Shown: positions 23,692-32,875 of the stretch, one piece after another
Layout: each line of letters begins with the position of its first letter
Numbering within the stretch: position 1 is the stretch's first letter
From: Bacteroidota bacterium
GTDB taxonomy: Bacteria > Bacteroidota > Bacteroidia > Chitinophagales > Chitinophagaceae
Length of the DNA: 40,885 bases
Assembly: GCA_013285595.1 (NCBI GenBank)
Contig: JABDHF010000018.1
Coordinates: 1 to 40,885, forward strand
Direction of reading: 5' to 3'
Position numbers and translations under genes: made by a program
The notes under the pieces: generated by a model
What the model was told of the DNA's origin: nothing
What the model saw: only the letters and a program-made list of their open reading frames with translations
Databases searched by the model: none

Positions 23692-26600
23692 TCAGATCTT
23701 AAACGATTTCAATCTAGGATTCTCGGTTATATTGCCGGTGCGTTTTAGCACGCCCCAACTTTGCAACTGGCCGCGTATAGCTCGCCTGATGGCTTTGTAC
23801 AATACATACAGCATTAACCAGCGGTATACTATACGCTGCGGTATCAGCCATATTAGCTTCAGTACATTTTCCTTTTCTATTACAAAAGCCAGCACACCTA
23901 CGGCGAGGTCTACCAGCATAAACAATCCGTAATACTGTAGTATCATCCACCCATTGCCGGTGAGGATGCCGATAAGCATGAACAGGTCTGCCATTGGGGC
24001 TATGAGTGGTATCAATATTTGGAACACCAGTATGTTGGGCAGCGCTACCAGGCCCAGTGTGCCATAGGTGCTGTTAAATAATGCATCCCTGTTTTTCCAG
24101 AACGACTGCATTACCCCAAAGCTCCACCTGAACCGCTGCTTCAGGAACTGCCTTAATGTTTCCGGGGCTTCGGTCAGCGCTATTGCGGCATTTTCATTTT
24201 TGATAACATAGCCGGCGCGCAGCATGCGCATGGTAAGGTCACAGTCTTCGGCAAAGGTGTCGCTGGTAAATCCGCGTGCATCTTCTATAGCCTTTTTCCT
24301 GAATACACCTATGGCGCCGGGGACTACAGTTATTGCATTTATACTTGCAAAGGCATTCCTGTCGAAGTTCTGGCTGGTTATATATTCTATGCTTTGCCAG
24401 CGGGTAAGCAGGTTTACTTCATTCCCTATTTTTACATTACCGGCTACTGCGGCTACTTTGCTATCTGCAAAATGCCTCATCAGCAATTCAAGCGCATTGG
24501 GGAGGAGATTGGTATCTGCGTCTATGCACAGTACATACTCCGCACTGGTTTGCGAAATGCCATAGTTAAGTGCGGATGCTTTGCCCCCATTGGGTTTGGC
24601 CAGTACTTTTACATTAGGATTGTCTTTAAAGGCTGACGACACTTTTTCGTAGGTGGCATCTTTACTGCCATCGTCTACGAATATGATATCGTAAGCGGGG
24701 TAAGTGTTCTTCAATAGGTTATTCACTGACCGTACCGCATTTATTTCCTCATTATAGGCTGGTACAATAACGCTTACACGGGGACTGCCCGCAAGCGGTG
24801 GCAACGCCTGCTTTTTCTCTTTCCTGTATTCTTTAACGGCAAAGAAAGCCAGCACCAATATCCTTCCTACAGACAGAATGATACAAACTATAAACAGGTA
24901 AAACAACAGGTGCCCTCCCCAATATCCAAACTCGGCCATGTAATAGCTGAACTGCACAAAGTAATAGCTGTTGTTCTTTGGCACTTCAGGCATCAGCTGG
25001 CCGCGCGTTTCATTTACCAGGTCGGCAACGGTGGTGAAGATGTATCCTTTGCTTTTAAAGTACTGGATAATGCGGGGCAAGGCTTTTATGGTTTCCTCCC
25101 GGTTGCCACCGGCATCGTGCAGCAAAATGATACTACCCAGCTGCTCCTGCTGCACTATACGGTTGAAGATAGTATCGGCAGTAACTCCTTTTTCCCAGTC
25201 GTTAGGGTCTATAGATTCGCCGACTGTGAGGTATTTGTTTTCCTTTGCGAAGGCTACCGGTTCCAGTTCCTGCATAGTCTCGGGTTCTGAGTCTGCATTA
25301 TATGGAGCCCGGAATAACACTGTGGAGTGGCCTGTAATACTCTCCAGTAATAGCCGTGTACTGTTCAGTTCTACTAGTGCGCGCTCCCTGCTGATCTCGG
25401 CTATGTTAGGGTGTGTAAAGGTATGGTTGCCTATTTCAAACCCTTCGCTATACACCCGCTTTACCAATGAGATGTTGTTTGCTGCATTAACGCCTATCAT
25501 AAAAAACACGGCAGGGACATGCTCCTTGCTGAGTATATCCAATATGCGGGGTGTGTAGCGCTCATCGGGGCCGTCGTCAAACGACAGCACAACTTTTTTG
25601 GGTTTCTTGCCATATTTCTTGATAACGAAAATGGAGGGCATACTCTCGTAGCCCTCATTGCTGATGAGGTCCTCGGCGGTATCTACTTTTACATTGATCT
25701 CCCCAGGCTTAGGTGTACTGATCACATCCAGTATTTCTCCCTCGCCTATGTAGTCTACATCGTAGCTTATTTGCACATGGTGCAGGGAGTCGTAGTTAAA
25801 GCTATCTACCGCATTATCGCTGAGGTCTTTATTGTAAAAATCCCACAGGCGCGAATCTGCTGAGCCGAGCCGCCATAGCGCCACGCCACCCACCTCATAC
25901 TCAGCTGCAAAGCGCATGGTGTTATAGTTAGTAGCCGCATCTGTGAACCATACGGTATGCTCTGTATTGTTCTCGTCAGTATAATGGAAGTTGAGATTGT
26001 AGGTAGCGGTGTCAAAAGTTACTTTGGCATCCGACTCCGAGGCTATGCTTAACGCTTCAGCATAGGTAACATCGGTTCCCTTACTACCTTTCGGCCAGTC
26101 GTAGCCATAGCCAGCTATTGCCAGCACCAGCTTGTCCGGGTCTATTTGCTTTACGGCTTCAGCAAGTGCGGCCTCTATCCATTTTTGCGACGATATAGGG
26201 CCGGGCTCACTGGTACTGCTGTATTCGTCGTAAGCCATCAGGAATATATAGTCATTATACTTTGCCAGCTCTTTAATATTGTAGTCGTTGTTAAATGGCG
26301 ATACATCCTGCGTTACCAGCAGGTGCAGCGCGTGCATGCGTTCATACAGTTCCTTCATGAACGATATAAGCGTTTCGTCCGACGTTTCCTGTAGCTCTTC
26401 AAAGTCTATATTCACGCCGGCAAAGTGGTTTTGCTGCAGCACCTTTATGATGTCATTTACCAGCCTTGCTTTTTTATTATTGTCGTTTAATACCCTGTGC
26501 AGTATGGCGCCATTAAAATCATCACCGGCAAAATTAGAGAGCACAGCCACAACGGGCACTCCAGACGCTTTAATGATCTCCTGTCCGCGAATGTCATTAT

Positions 26601-27066
26601 TTACCACCAGCGTATCTGCCGATGAGTCTATGGTCATCCATAGCGGCAGGAGCATGTTGATGTTGCCAATGTTATTCTTCAGGGAGAAGTAGGCCTGCTC
26701 ATCGCTGGCATCGTAAAATGCAGCCCTTACGGGTGCGGCCATAGAATGCAGGCTATCCGCTTTGCTTACGTACCGGATGTGTTTTAGCTGTGCTGCTTTA
26801 CCTGAGATATATTTACCAAAACCAGCATATTTCTTGTCTATGGTGCCTATTGCGACGTTTTTTCCTGTATTGATTATGGCTGTATAGGGCGCATTGTCTG
26901 ATCTTAGTTGCGGTACGGGTGGAATAAACAGGTTCTTCGTTATCGCCATACCTAATATCAACAGCAACAGCAGCATAATGAACACCACTATCCGGAACGT
27001 CCATTTGAACCGTTGCCAGCGCGTAGGTGATTGAGTTAGAAATACTTGCTTTTGATCATCTGCCAT
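23692..27066 (-). CDS. Three-domain GH18 / NodB polysaccharide deacetylase / GT2 synthase fusion
   Basis: A 1124-residue membrane enzyme. After an N-terminal span (about 22-42), residues about 65-415 form a GH18-like domain with AGVNIDFEELQE holding the DxE catalytic pair (near 221-223). Residues 490-690 form a NodB deacetylase: LSFDDGPD (about 495-501), NHTFTHP metal histidines, FRAPYN, and LLHDAGGN. Two spans follow near 720-745. Then a processive GT2: VSVIVPAYNEE (765-775), IDAD near 850, TFAEDCDLTMRM (TED-like), QRFRW near 977-981, and three further spans. The layout suggests synthesis of a beta-linked amino-sugar polymer on the cytoplasmic side with periplasmic deacetylation and trimming, like PgaB plus PgaC in one chain. 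The ATG at 27066 is chosen because TATCTTTG is 6 bases upstream. Confidence 0.9.
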   Translation of the reverse strand: MADDQKQVFLTQSPTRWQRFKWTFRIVVFIMLLLLLILGMAITKNLFIPPVPQLRSDNAPYTAIINTGKNVAIGTIDKKYAGFGKYISGKAAQLKHIRYVSKADSLHSMAAPVRAAFYDASDEQAYFSLKNNIGNINMLLPLWMTIDSSADTLVVNNDIRGQEIIKASGVPVVAVLSNFAGDDFNGAILHRVLNDNNKKARLVNDIIKVLQQNHFAGVNIDFEELQETSDETLISFMKELYERMHALHLLVTQDVSPFNNDYNIKELAKYNDYIFLMAYDEYSSTSEPGPISSQKWIEAALAEAVKQIDPDKLVLAIAGYGYDWPKGSKGTDVTYAEALSIASESDAKVTFDTATYNLNFHYTDENNTEHTVWFTDAATNYNTMRFAAEYEVGGVALWRLGSADSRLWDFYNKDLSDNAVDSFNYDSLHHVQISYDVDYIGEGEILDVISTPKPGEINVKVDTAEDLISNEGYESMPSIFVIKKYGKKPKKVVLSFDDGPDERYTPRILDILSKEHVPAVFFMIGVNAANNISLVKRVYSEGFEIGNHTFTHPNIAEISRERALVELNSTRLLLESITGHSTVLFRAPYNADSEPETMQELEPVAFAKENKYLTVGESIDPNDWEKGVTADTIFNRIVQQEQLGSIILLHDAGGNREETIKALPRIIQYFKSKGYIFTTVADLVNETRGQLMPEVPKNNSYYFVQFSYYMAEFGYWGGHLLFYLFIVCIILSVGRILVLAFFAVKEYRKEKKQALPPLAGSPRVSVIVPAYNEEINAVRSVNNLLKNTYPAYDIIFVDDGSKDATYEKVSSAFKDNPNVKVLAKPNGGKASALNYGISQTSAEYVLCIDADTNLLPNALELLMRHFADSKVAAVAGNVKIGNEVNLLTRWQSIEYITSQNFDRNAFASINAITVVPGAIGVFRKKAIEDARGFTSDTFAEDCDLTMRMLRAGYVIKNENAAIALTEAPETLRQFLKQRFRWSFGVMQSFWKNRDALFNSTYGTLGLVALPNILVFQILIPLIAPMADLFMLIGILTGNGWMILQYYGLFMLVDLAVGVLAFVIEKENVLKLIWLIPQRIVYRWLMLYVLYKAIRRAIRGQLQSWGVLKRTGNITENPRLKSFKI

Positions 27067-27072
27067 GAGGCG

Positions 27073-27080
27073 CAAAGATA
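27073..27080 (-). promoter_or_regulatory. TAnnTTTG -7 element for the GH18-NodB-GT2 gene
   Basis: TATCTTTG on the minus strand, 6 bases before the ATG. It would overlap a candidate upstream TTG start, which is therefore rejected. It is divergent from the clpS box 61 bases away. Confidence 0.6.
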
Positions 27081-27141
27081 GCGGCTGTTTTTAGTTAGCG
27101 ATATGTAAAAACATCATCTATAAAATTCAAAACTTATTTCT

Positions 27142-27149
27142 TAATTTTG
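27142..27149 (+). promoter_or_regulatory. TAnnTTTG -7 element for clpS
   Basis: TAATTTTG, 4 bases before the clpS ATG. Confidence 0.6.
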
Positions 27150-27153
27150 CGCT

Positions 27154-27456
27154 ATGAACAGTGGACATGATTTTTTCTCCGGTACACAATGGAAAACCCA
27201 GGAAACGGAGGAAATAGATATACTAGAGCAGGAACTGCACAACCTTATAGTATGGAACGATGATGTAAATACCTTCGACTGGGTAATAGAGTCGCTGGTA
27301 GATGTATGTGGCCATGAATCTATGCAGGCTGAGCAATGCGCCCTAATAATTCACCATAAAGGAAAATGCGGGGTAAAGAAGGGCAGTTTCGATGATCTGC
27401 GCCCACAAGCCGAGCGGTTAATAGACCGCGGCATACAAGCAACAATAGATTATTGA
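27154..27456 (+). CDS. clpS: ClpS, adaptor of the ClpAP/ClpCP protease
   Basis: A 100-residue cytoplasmic adaptor that delivers N-degron substrates to the Clp protease. The ClpS core is clear: HNLIVWNDDVNTFDWVIESL (NDD and the T/F of the N-degron pocket), then DVCGHESMQAEQCALIIHHKGKCGVKKG, in which the HxKGxx segment contacts the Clp chaperone, and the helical C-terminus. N-terminal extension of about 28 residues is longer than the core but typical. It is transcribed divergently from the large glycosyltransferase fusion, and converges with the small secreted protein at 27478. Confidence 0.95.
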   Translation: MNSGHDFFSGTQWKTQETEEIDILEQELHNLIVWNDDVNTFDWVIESLVDVCGHESMQAEQCALIIHHKGKCGVKKGSFDDLRPQAERLIDRGIQATIDY

Positions 27457-27477
27457 TATTTACATTAACCCAGGGCC

Positions 27478-27969
27478 TTAATACAGGCAGTAATCTACCA
27501 ATATCCGGTCGCGAAAAAACAAGCGCAGCACGTTGTGCTCATAAGCATAGTGCATTTCCTGCGTTGCTTTTTTAATGGTCATGTCTTTGGGAGTACCCAG
27601 CAGTTTCAGCGCCTGCAGCACATCCGTGGCGCCAGACTGTAGTTTGGCTGATAAGCGATTGTCAAATACGGCTTTTTTTATCACCTCAGAATTAAAGGAG
27701 AATTTTTCCAGCAGCTCAGTTTTCAGGTTCCAGCTGATCGCCAGTTTAGTGTTATTGTGGTCGTAATACCAGATGGTTCTTTTCTTTGTGGCCTCTATCT
27801 TTGTTGGCTGGCCTAAAAGGGAGGTGATCCTGGTTTGCGTAGCGGTAGCGGGCGTCAGGTTCATCAACGACAATAGCTCTTCCGAACTGGCATCTATGGC
27901 AAGGCACCGGGTGCTCAATACTAAAACAATACCCACCAGCAAAAAGACATGCTTTTTTACTTTTTTCAT
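27478..27969 (-). CDS. Secreted protein with two BamE/SmpA-like repeats
   Basis: A 163-residue protein with a signal peptide (MKKVKKHVFLLVGIVLVLST, probably cleaved near CLA). Two related segments follow: ITSLLGQPTKIEATKKRTIW ending with YYDHNNTKLAISW, and ALKLLGTPKDMTIKKATQEM ending with HYAYEHNVLRLFFRD. The LLGxP...WYY pattern is like BamE/SmpA or inhibitor-like periplasmic folds, but no lipobox is evident. Function is not recognised. It stands alone, convergent with clpS and divergent from the DPP IV gene. A TAAATTTA sequence is seen about 35 bases upstream, close to the phylum promoter consensus. Confidence 0.6.
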   Translation of the reverse strand: MKKVKKHVFLLVGIVLVLSTRCLAIDASSEELLSLMNLTPATATQTRITSLLGQPTKIEATKKRTIWYYDHNNTKLAISWNLKTELLEKFSFNSEVIKKAVFDNRLSAKLQSGATDVLQALKLLGTPKDMTIKKATQEMHYAYEHNVLRLFFRDRILVDYCLY

Positions 27970-28137
27970 TCTTTAGTTATTTAATTGCGTAGTTATCTAA
28001 ATTTAGTATTATTTTTTCTTATAGCCTAATTATTTTTTCATATGAATTTTAACTAAAATATTGATATTGCTTCTTAAAATAAGATATGAAAAAATCCATG
28101 CCAGATCTTTAAATAACCCTAAATATCCCACGCACTT

Positions 28138-28145
28138 TAAATTTG
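28138..28145 (+). promoter_or_regulatory. Possible TAnnTTTG -7 element for DPP IV
   Basis: TAAATTTG 56 bases before the ATG. The spacing gives a normal leader, and no good -33 element was identified. Confidence 0.4.
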
Positions 28146-28201
28146 CCATAGGGCGCATTCTCCCCTTTACGTATTATTTTTATGCGGTCTAATCATTTAT
28201 T

Positions 28202-30376
28202 ATGCATAAAATGCTATGGCTTTTTATAGCCTTATTTTCTTCGTTCGTATCATCTGCCCAGGGAAGCAAACAGATAACCATGGACGACCTGTGGAAGAAC
28301 AATACGTTCAGGGTTAAAGACGTACCGGGGTTTAATGCCATGAAAGATGGCGCGCACTATACCCAGATAGACCATGATGGAAAACATACATTCATTCGGG
28401 TGTATAACCTTGAAACGGGCAAGCAGGAAAAGACTTTATTTGATAATGAGGCGCAGAAATTTGGAGGTAGCGAATTAAACATCGACGCTTACGTTTTCAG
28501 TAAGGATGAGCAGAAAATGCTGCTGCTTGCCGAAGGCCAGAATATTTACCGCCGGTCCGTGTTGCAAAGGGTATATGTTTATGATATTGCCGCAGGGAGT
28601 ATAAAACTGCTGGACTATGATAAGGTACTGCACGCCACGTTTTCGCCCGATGGGCAAAAGGTAGGTTTTGTAAAGAACAACAACCTTTATTATAAAGACC
28701 TTCAGAAAGATGTGGTAGTACCTGTGACTACTGATGGTGAGAAGAACAAGATAATCAATGGCAATTGCGACTGGGTATATGAAGAAGAGTTCTCGTTTAC
28801 CAGGGCATTTGAATGGTCGAACGAGGGCAGCTACCTTGCTTATTACCGGTTCGACGAAAGCCTGGTGCCGGAATATACCCTTGCCAAATATACAGGGTTA
28901 TACCCAGAGCAATACACGTATAAATACCCTAAGGCCGGAGAGCGCAATTCTATCATACAGATCAAGGTATACGATGTGCAAAAAAAGCTATCGGTAAATG
29001 CTAACATAGGCAAAGAGACAGACCAGTATATACCGCGCATAAAATGGACCGCAGAACCTGGCAAGCTTTGTGTGTACCGGATGAACCGGCTTCAAAATAA
29101 GCTGGAGCTATTGCTGACAAATGCGGCGGATGGTTCGTCGTCGGTAATCTACTCTGAAAAGAACAAGTGCTACATCAGCGTTAATGACGAGATAACGTTT
29201 TTGCCAGACGGGCACTCCCTGATACTTGCCAGTGAGCGCGACGGGTATGCCCACCTGTATAACTGGGACTGGAGCAAACAGAAGCTGACTGACCTTACCG
29301 AAGGTAACTATGATGTGGATGCACTCACAGGTATAGATATACCCCGAAAGCTGGTGTACTATACATCGGCAGAGACATCCCCGCTTGAGCGTAAGTTATA
29401 TGCAGTAAGCTGGAATGGTACCAGCAAAAAATGCCTGACACCTGAAAAGGGCATTCATGTCATCACCCCTTGTGAAGGCTATAATTATTTTCTTGACAAA
29501 TCGTCACAGCTAAACAAAGTGCCGGTCTATTACCTGCGCAATGCTAAGGGCAACGTCATCCGTACGCTTGAGGATAATAGTGAGCTTGAGGCAAAGATGA
29601 AAAAGTATGCAATGGGTGACATCCATTTTATGAAGATAAAAGGTGTGGAAGCCAACCTGAACGCATGGATAATTACACCACCGGGGTTTGACAGCAATAA
29701 AAAGTACCCGGTGCTGATGTTTCAGTACAGCGGGCCGGGATCGCAGGAAGTGGCTGACCGCTTTCCGGTAGGTAACTTCTTCTGGCACCAGATGCTGGCG
29801 CAGAAGGGCTATATAGTAGTTTGTGCCGATGGCACTGGCACTGGCCTGAGAGGCGAGGCATTCAGGAAGAAAACCTACCTGCAGCTGGGCAAGTATGAAA
29901 GCGACGACCAGATAGCTGTGGCTAAGAACCTGGGTAAACTATCGTACGTAGACAAAGACCGTATAGGTATATGGGGCTGGAGCTACGGCGGGTTTATGAG
30001 CAGCACCTGTATCTTTAAAGGGAATGATGTATTTAAAGCAGCGATAGCGGTGGCACCGGTTACCAACTGGCGCTTTTACGACAACATCTATACCGAACGC
30101 TACATGCGTACGCCACAGGAAAACCAGGAAGGCTATGACAATAACGCCCCGGAAAAAATGGCTGCCAGCCTGAAAGGGAAATTCCTGTTCATACATGGCA
30201 CTGGAGATGACAATGTGCATTTCCAGAACTCGGTAATGATGAATACATCACTGATCAATGCTAACAAGCAATATGAGTGTGAGTTTTACCCTGATAAATC
30301 TCACGGCATTTCCGGTGGTAACACGCGCTATCATTTGTATACCCGGATGACTGATTTTATTTTGAAGAATTTGTAG
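28202..30376 (+). CDS. Prolyl dipeptidyl peptidase IV (S9B family)
   Basis: A 724-residue periplasmic exopeptidase that removes X-Pro dipeptides. Signal peptide MHKMLWLFIALFSSFVSSAQ. The N-terminal beta-propeller includes CDWVYEEEFSFTRAFEWSNEGSYLAY-type segment; the DWVYEEE motif holds the two glutamates binding the substrate amino terminus. The catalytic domain has GWSYGGF with Ser594, GTGDDNVHF with Asp669/670, and DKSHGISGG with His701, all in place. Length is standard. It is a single-gene unit. In this phylum DPP IV supports use of peptides released by secreted proteases. A second in-frame ATG at 28211 would also be compatible. Confidence 0.95.
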   Translation: MHKMLWLFIALFSSFVSSAQGSKQITMDDLWKNNTFRVKDVPGFNAMKDGAHYTQIDHDGKHTFIRVYNLETGKQEKTLFDNEAQKFGGSELNIDAYVFSKDEQKMLLLAEGQNIYRRSVLQRVYVYDIAAGSIKLLDYDKVLHATFSPDGQKVGFVKNNNLYYKDLQKDVVVPVTTDGEKNKIINGNCDWVYEEEFSFTRAFEWSNEGSYLAYYRFDESLVPEYTLAKYTGLYPEQYTYKYPKAGERNSIIQIKVYDVQKKLSVNANIGKETDQYIPRIKWTAEPGKLCVYRMNRLQNKLELLLTNAADGSSSVIYSEKNKCYISVNDEITFLPDGHSLILASERDGYAHLYNWDWSKQKLTDLTEGNYDVDALTGIDIPRKLVYYTSAETSPLERKLYAVSWNGTSKKCLTPEKGIHVITPCEGYNYFLDKSSQLNKVPVYYLRNAKGNVIRTLEDNSELEAKMKKYAMGDIHFMKIKGVEANLNAWIITPPGFDSNKKYPVLMFQYSGPGSQEVADRFPVGNFFWHQMLAQKGYIVVCADGTGTGLRGEAFRKKTYLQLGKYESDDQIAVAKNLGKLSYVDKDRIGIWGWSYGGFMSSTCIFKGNDVFKAAIAVAPVTNWRFYDNIYTERYMRTPQENQEGYDNNAPEKMAASLKGKFLFIHGTGDDNVHFQNSVMMNTSLINANKQYECEFYPDKSHGISGGNTRYHLYTRMTDFILKNL

Positions 30377-30443
30377 AATCTGCGATCATTATGCGGGCAA
30401 ATATCGATTGATATATCCATCCGTCTCGTTGCCTGCACATTCT

Positions 30444-30451
30444 TACCTTTG
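30444..30451 (+). promoter_or_regulatory. TAnnTTTG -7 element for the YihY gene
   Basis: TACCTTTG, 19 bases before a TTG codon in the YihY frame, the same octamer as in front of prfB and the SpoIIM gene. Confidence 0.5.
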
Positions 30452-30470
30452 CGGTAACCATTAATAAACA

Positions 30471-31394
30471 TTGAAAATACATATATTGAAATTACAGCCG
30501 GTGCGCTACCTGTTCCGAAAGGCGCACCGTGTTATGCTTCCCGGGCTCAATGGCGCATCGTTGTATGAAGTAGGGAAATTTTTTTTCAGGGAACTGAAAA
30601 CGCTGAAGTTGCAGGAGCGTGCTGCGGCCGTTACTTATAACTTCCTGATGGCTATGCCCCCTACTTTTTTGTTCCTGTTCTCGCTGGTGCCATTTTTGCC
30701 ATTGAAGAATGTGGAGCAGACCATATTAAATACCATAAAGCTTTTGTCGCCCAATCGTAATATCTATGGTAGCGTACGCAATGTTGTTGTTGACTTTATG
30801 GACAACCAGCACCACGATGCACTGGGATATGGCGTCATCCTGGTACTTTTCTTTTCTTCAAACGGTATTATGGGGCTCATGCGCAGCTTCGACAACAGCA
30901 TGTCGCTATATGTAGAGCGTACGGGTGTGCAACGCAGATGGACTGCGGTGAAACTTACCATTGCGGTGATAGTAATTATAATTCTGGGCCTGGCTATTCT
31001 CATAGCCCAAAGCCGCGATCTGAACCCGTTTATCAATAAAATATTCCATAGCGTATTGGCCGTAAAGATGGTTAGCTTTCTTATACTCGGCTTACTGGTT
31101 TTTGTTACCGTATCTATGATTTATACTTATGGGCCGTCGCTGAGGCATAAGTTCACCTTTGTTTCCGCGGGGTCTGTGTTTGCTACCATTACGTCAGTAT
31201 TAGCCACATCCATTTTTTTCTTCCTTGTGAACCACCTTATTAATTACAACAAGATATATGGTTCCATAGGTACGCTCATTGCCTTTATGGTTTGGGTGTG
31301 GTTAAATACCATCATAATTTTATTGGGTTACGAGCTCAATGTAAGTATCTTGCTTGGCAAATTGTCTCACGAAGATGATGATGAGTATCTGTAG
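30471..31394 (+). CDS. YihY/BrkB family inner-membrane protein
   Basis: A 307-residue protein with six hydrophobic segments. The family marker LQERAAAVTYNFLMAMPPTF (residues about 46-65) and the strand FSSNGIMGLMRSFDNSMS are clear, as is the last span FMVWVWLNTIIILLGYELN. YihY/BrkB proteins were once called ribonuclease BN, but they are membrane proteins of uncertain function, possibly transporters. The start is ambiguous: TTG at 30471 gives MKIHILKLQPVRYLF, while ATG at 30534 would remove the first 21 residues. The promoter box at 30444 allows the TTG. Confidence 0.85.
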   Translation: MKIHILKLQPVRYLFRKAHRVMLPGLNGASLYEVGKFFFRELKTLKLQERAAAVTYNFLMAMPPTFLFLFSLVPFLPLKNVEQTILNTIKLLSPNRNIYGSVRNVVVDFMDNQHHDALGYGVILVLFFSSNGIMGLMRSFDNSMSLYVERTGVQRRWTAVKLTIAVIVIIILGLAILIAQSRDLNPFINKIFHSVLAVKMVSFLILGLLVFVTVSMIYTYGPSLRHKFTFVSAGSVFATITSVLATSIFFFLVNHLINYNKIYGSIGTLIAFMVWVWLNTIIILLGYELNVSILLGKLSHEDDDEYL

Positions 31395-32796
31395 AAAAAT
31401 ACAAGATAATGTCTTGCTTTATACACGGCGCAAACTATGTATGAGCATCTTATTCTGTGTGCTTATCGCGCTGCTTCATACTGCCTGCAACAATAAAGAT
31501 GCTATACCCGATACGGTAACCTTTACTGAGCAGGTAGCGCCTATATTATATAACAATTGCAGTATTTGCCACCGGCCCGGTGGCAGTGCACATTTTGCCC
31601 TTGTGACTTATGAAGATGCCCGAAAGAATGCCGGGGCGTGTGCCTATGTTACCAAAGAGCGCATAATGCCCCCGTGGCCTGCGGACCCTCAGTACCGGGA
31701 ATTCGTAGGCCAGCGCATACTCAGCGACCGCGATATAAAGATACTGGATAAATGGGCAAGCGAAGGCGCTCCCGAAGGGCCGAAAGATAAGCTGCCTGCT
31801 CTGCCTAAATATCCCGTCGGTTCTGACATTGGTACACCTGACATGAGGATACCTGTGCAGCCCTACTTCCTGAAGGGTAATGGTTTCGATAAGTTCCTGC
31901 TGATAAAGGTGCCTTTTGAATTAGGCACAGATACTTTTGCCAGCCTTATAGAGTTTATGCCGGGCAACCATAATGTAGTTCATCATGTGAATGGCGATAT
32001 GGTGAAGTATGAGTTTGACAAAAAGAAAGATGTTTTTGCCGGTGAGCGAGTAGTGAACATGGTAGAAGATACATCTTCCTTGCTACAGGCATTTCAAAAA
32101 CTTGGCCTATCGAATGATGATGGTTCTTACCCTGTCCTGCAAAAATCTGTGGTCAATTATTTGCCTGGTGTCATAGGCCAAAAGTATCCTGAAGGCATTG
32201 GTGGGTATATGTTGCCACGCAAAGGCGCATTCCTGCTTAACGATCTGCATTATGGTTTTACCAAAAAAGATGATGTGTGGGATAGTTCGTACATCAACAT
32301 CTTCTTCGCTAAATCCCCGCCTAAAAGGCCTGCACAAGAGTTCCAACTGGGCACACTGGGTGTAGCGCCTGTGGAGCCCGACCTGGTAATACTCCCTAAT
32401 ACCATAAAGCAGGTGTACAGTAAATTCACCGTGCCATTCGATATTTCCATTCTTACCGTTAACCCACACATGCACCTGCTGGGTAAGACTTTCAAAGCTT
32501 ACGCCGTGTCTCCATCCGGCGATACTATTAAGCTCATTTCCATTCCGCGTTGGGATTTTAACTGGCAGTATTTCTATACGTTTAAGAAGATGGTGAAGAT
32601 ACCCAAGGGCAGCACCATCATAGCCGAGGGCGTTTATGATAATACCAAGCAAAACCTGAATAACCCCTTCAGCCCGCCGCAGCTGGTACGCGACCGTAAT
32701 GGCAGCATGAAGGCTACTGACGAAATGTTCCAGTTCATTGTCACCTACCTGCCTTATGAGCTGGGAGATGAAAATATAAGCCTGGAGACTAAGTAG
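31381..32796 (+). CDS. Lipoprotein with cytochrome c and copper-monooxygenase-like motifs
   Basis: About 471 residues. A lipoprotein signal CMSILFCVLIALLHTAC (lipobox HTAC) is preceded by positive residues. The N-terminal half has a heme c motif CSICH in VAPILYNNCSICHRPGG, with MPPWPADP as possible axial ligand region. The rest contains HNVVHHV and NPHMHLLGK, which resemble the two copper sites of ascorbate-dependent type II copper monooxygenases (HHM and HxH motifs). It may be a heme-plus-copper redox enzyme on the cell surface; its substrate is unknown. ATG codons at 31375, 31378, 31381 and 31441 are all possible; those at 31375-31381 overlap the end of YihY. Confidence 0.8.
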   Translation: MSICRKIQDNVLLYTRRKLCMSILFCVLIALLHTACNNKDAIPDTVTFTEQVAPILYNNCSICHRPGGSAHFALVTYEDARKNAGACAYVTKERIMPPWPADPQYREFVGQRILSDRDIKILDKWASEGAPEGPKDKLPALPKYPVGSDIGTPDMRIPVQPYFLKGNGFDKFLLIKVPFELGTDTFASLIEFMPGNHNVVHHVNGDMVKYEFDKKKDVFAGERVVNMVEDTSSLLQAFQKLGLSNDDGSYPVLQKSVVNYLPGVIGQKYPEGIGGYMLPRKGAFLLNDLHYGFTKKDDVWDSSYINIFFAKSPPKRPAQEFQLGTLGVAPVEPDLVILPNTIKQVYSKFTVPFDISILTVNPHMHLLGKTFKAYAVSPSGDTIKLISIPRWDFNWQYFYTFKKMVKIPKGSTIIAEGVYDNTKQNLNNPFSPPQLVRDRNGSMKATDEMFQFIVTYLPYELGDENISLETK

Positions 32797-32829
32797 CCTA
32801 CATTTTGGATAATCCTAACATTTCGGGCA

Positions 32830-32859
32830 TTGCTTGTTTGGCGCAATGCTGTATTTTTA
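32830..32859 (+). promoter_or_regulatory. Bacteroidota-type promoter, TTG-N19-TATTTTTA
   Basis: TTG at 32830-32832, a 19-base spacer, then TATTTTTA at 32852-32859, 16 bases before the ATG. The spacing is that of the phylum's -33/-7 arrangement; the last base of the -7 differs from the consensus. Confidence 0.6.
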
Positions 32860-32875
32860 CACAAAACAATTTAAT

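Noticed and set aside
24971-25558. Plus-strand open frame opposite the GH18-NodB-GT2 gene
   Set aside because: Shadow frame; the opposite strand has intact NodB catalytic motifs throughout this interval.
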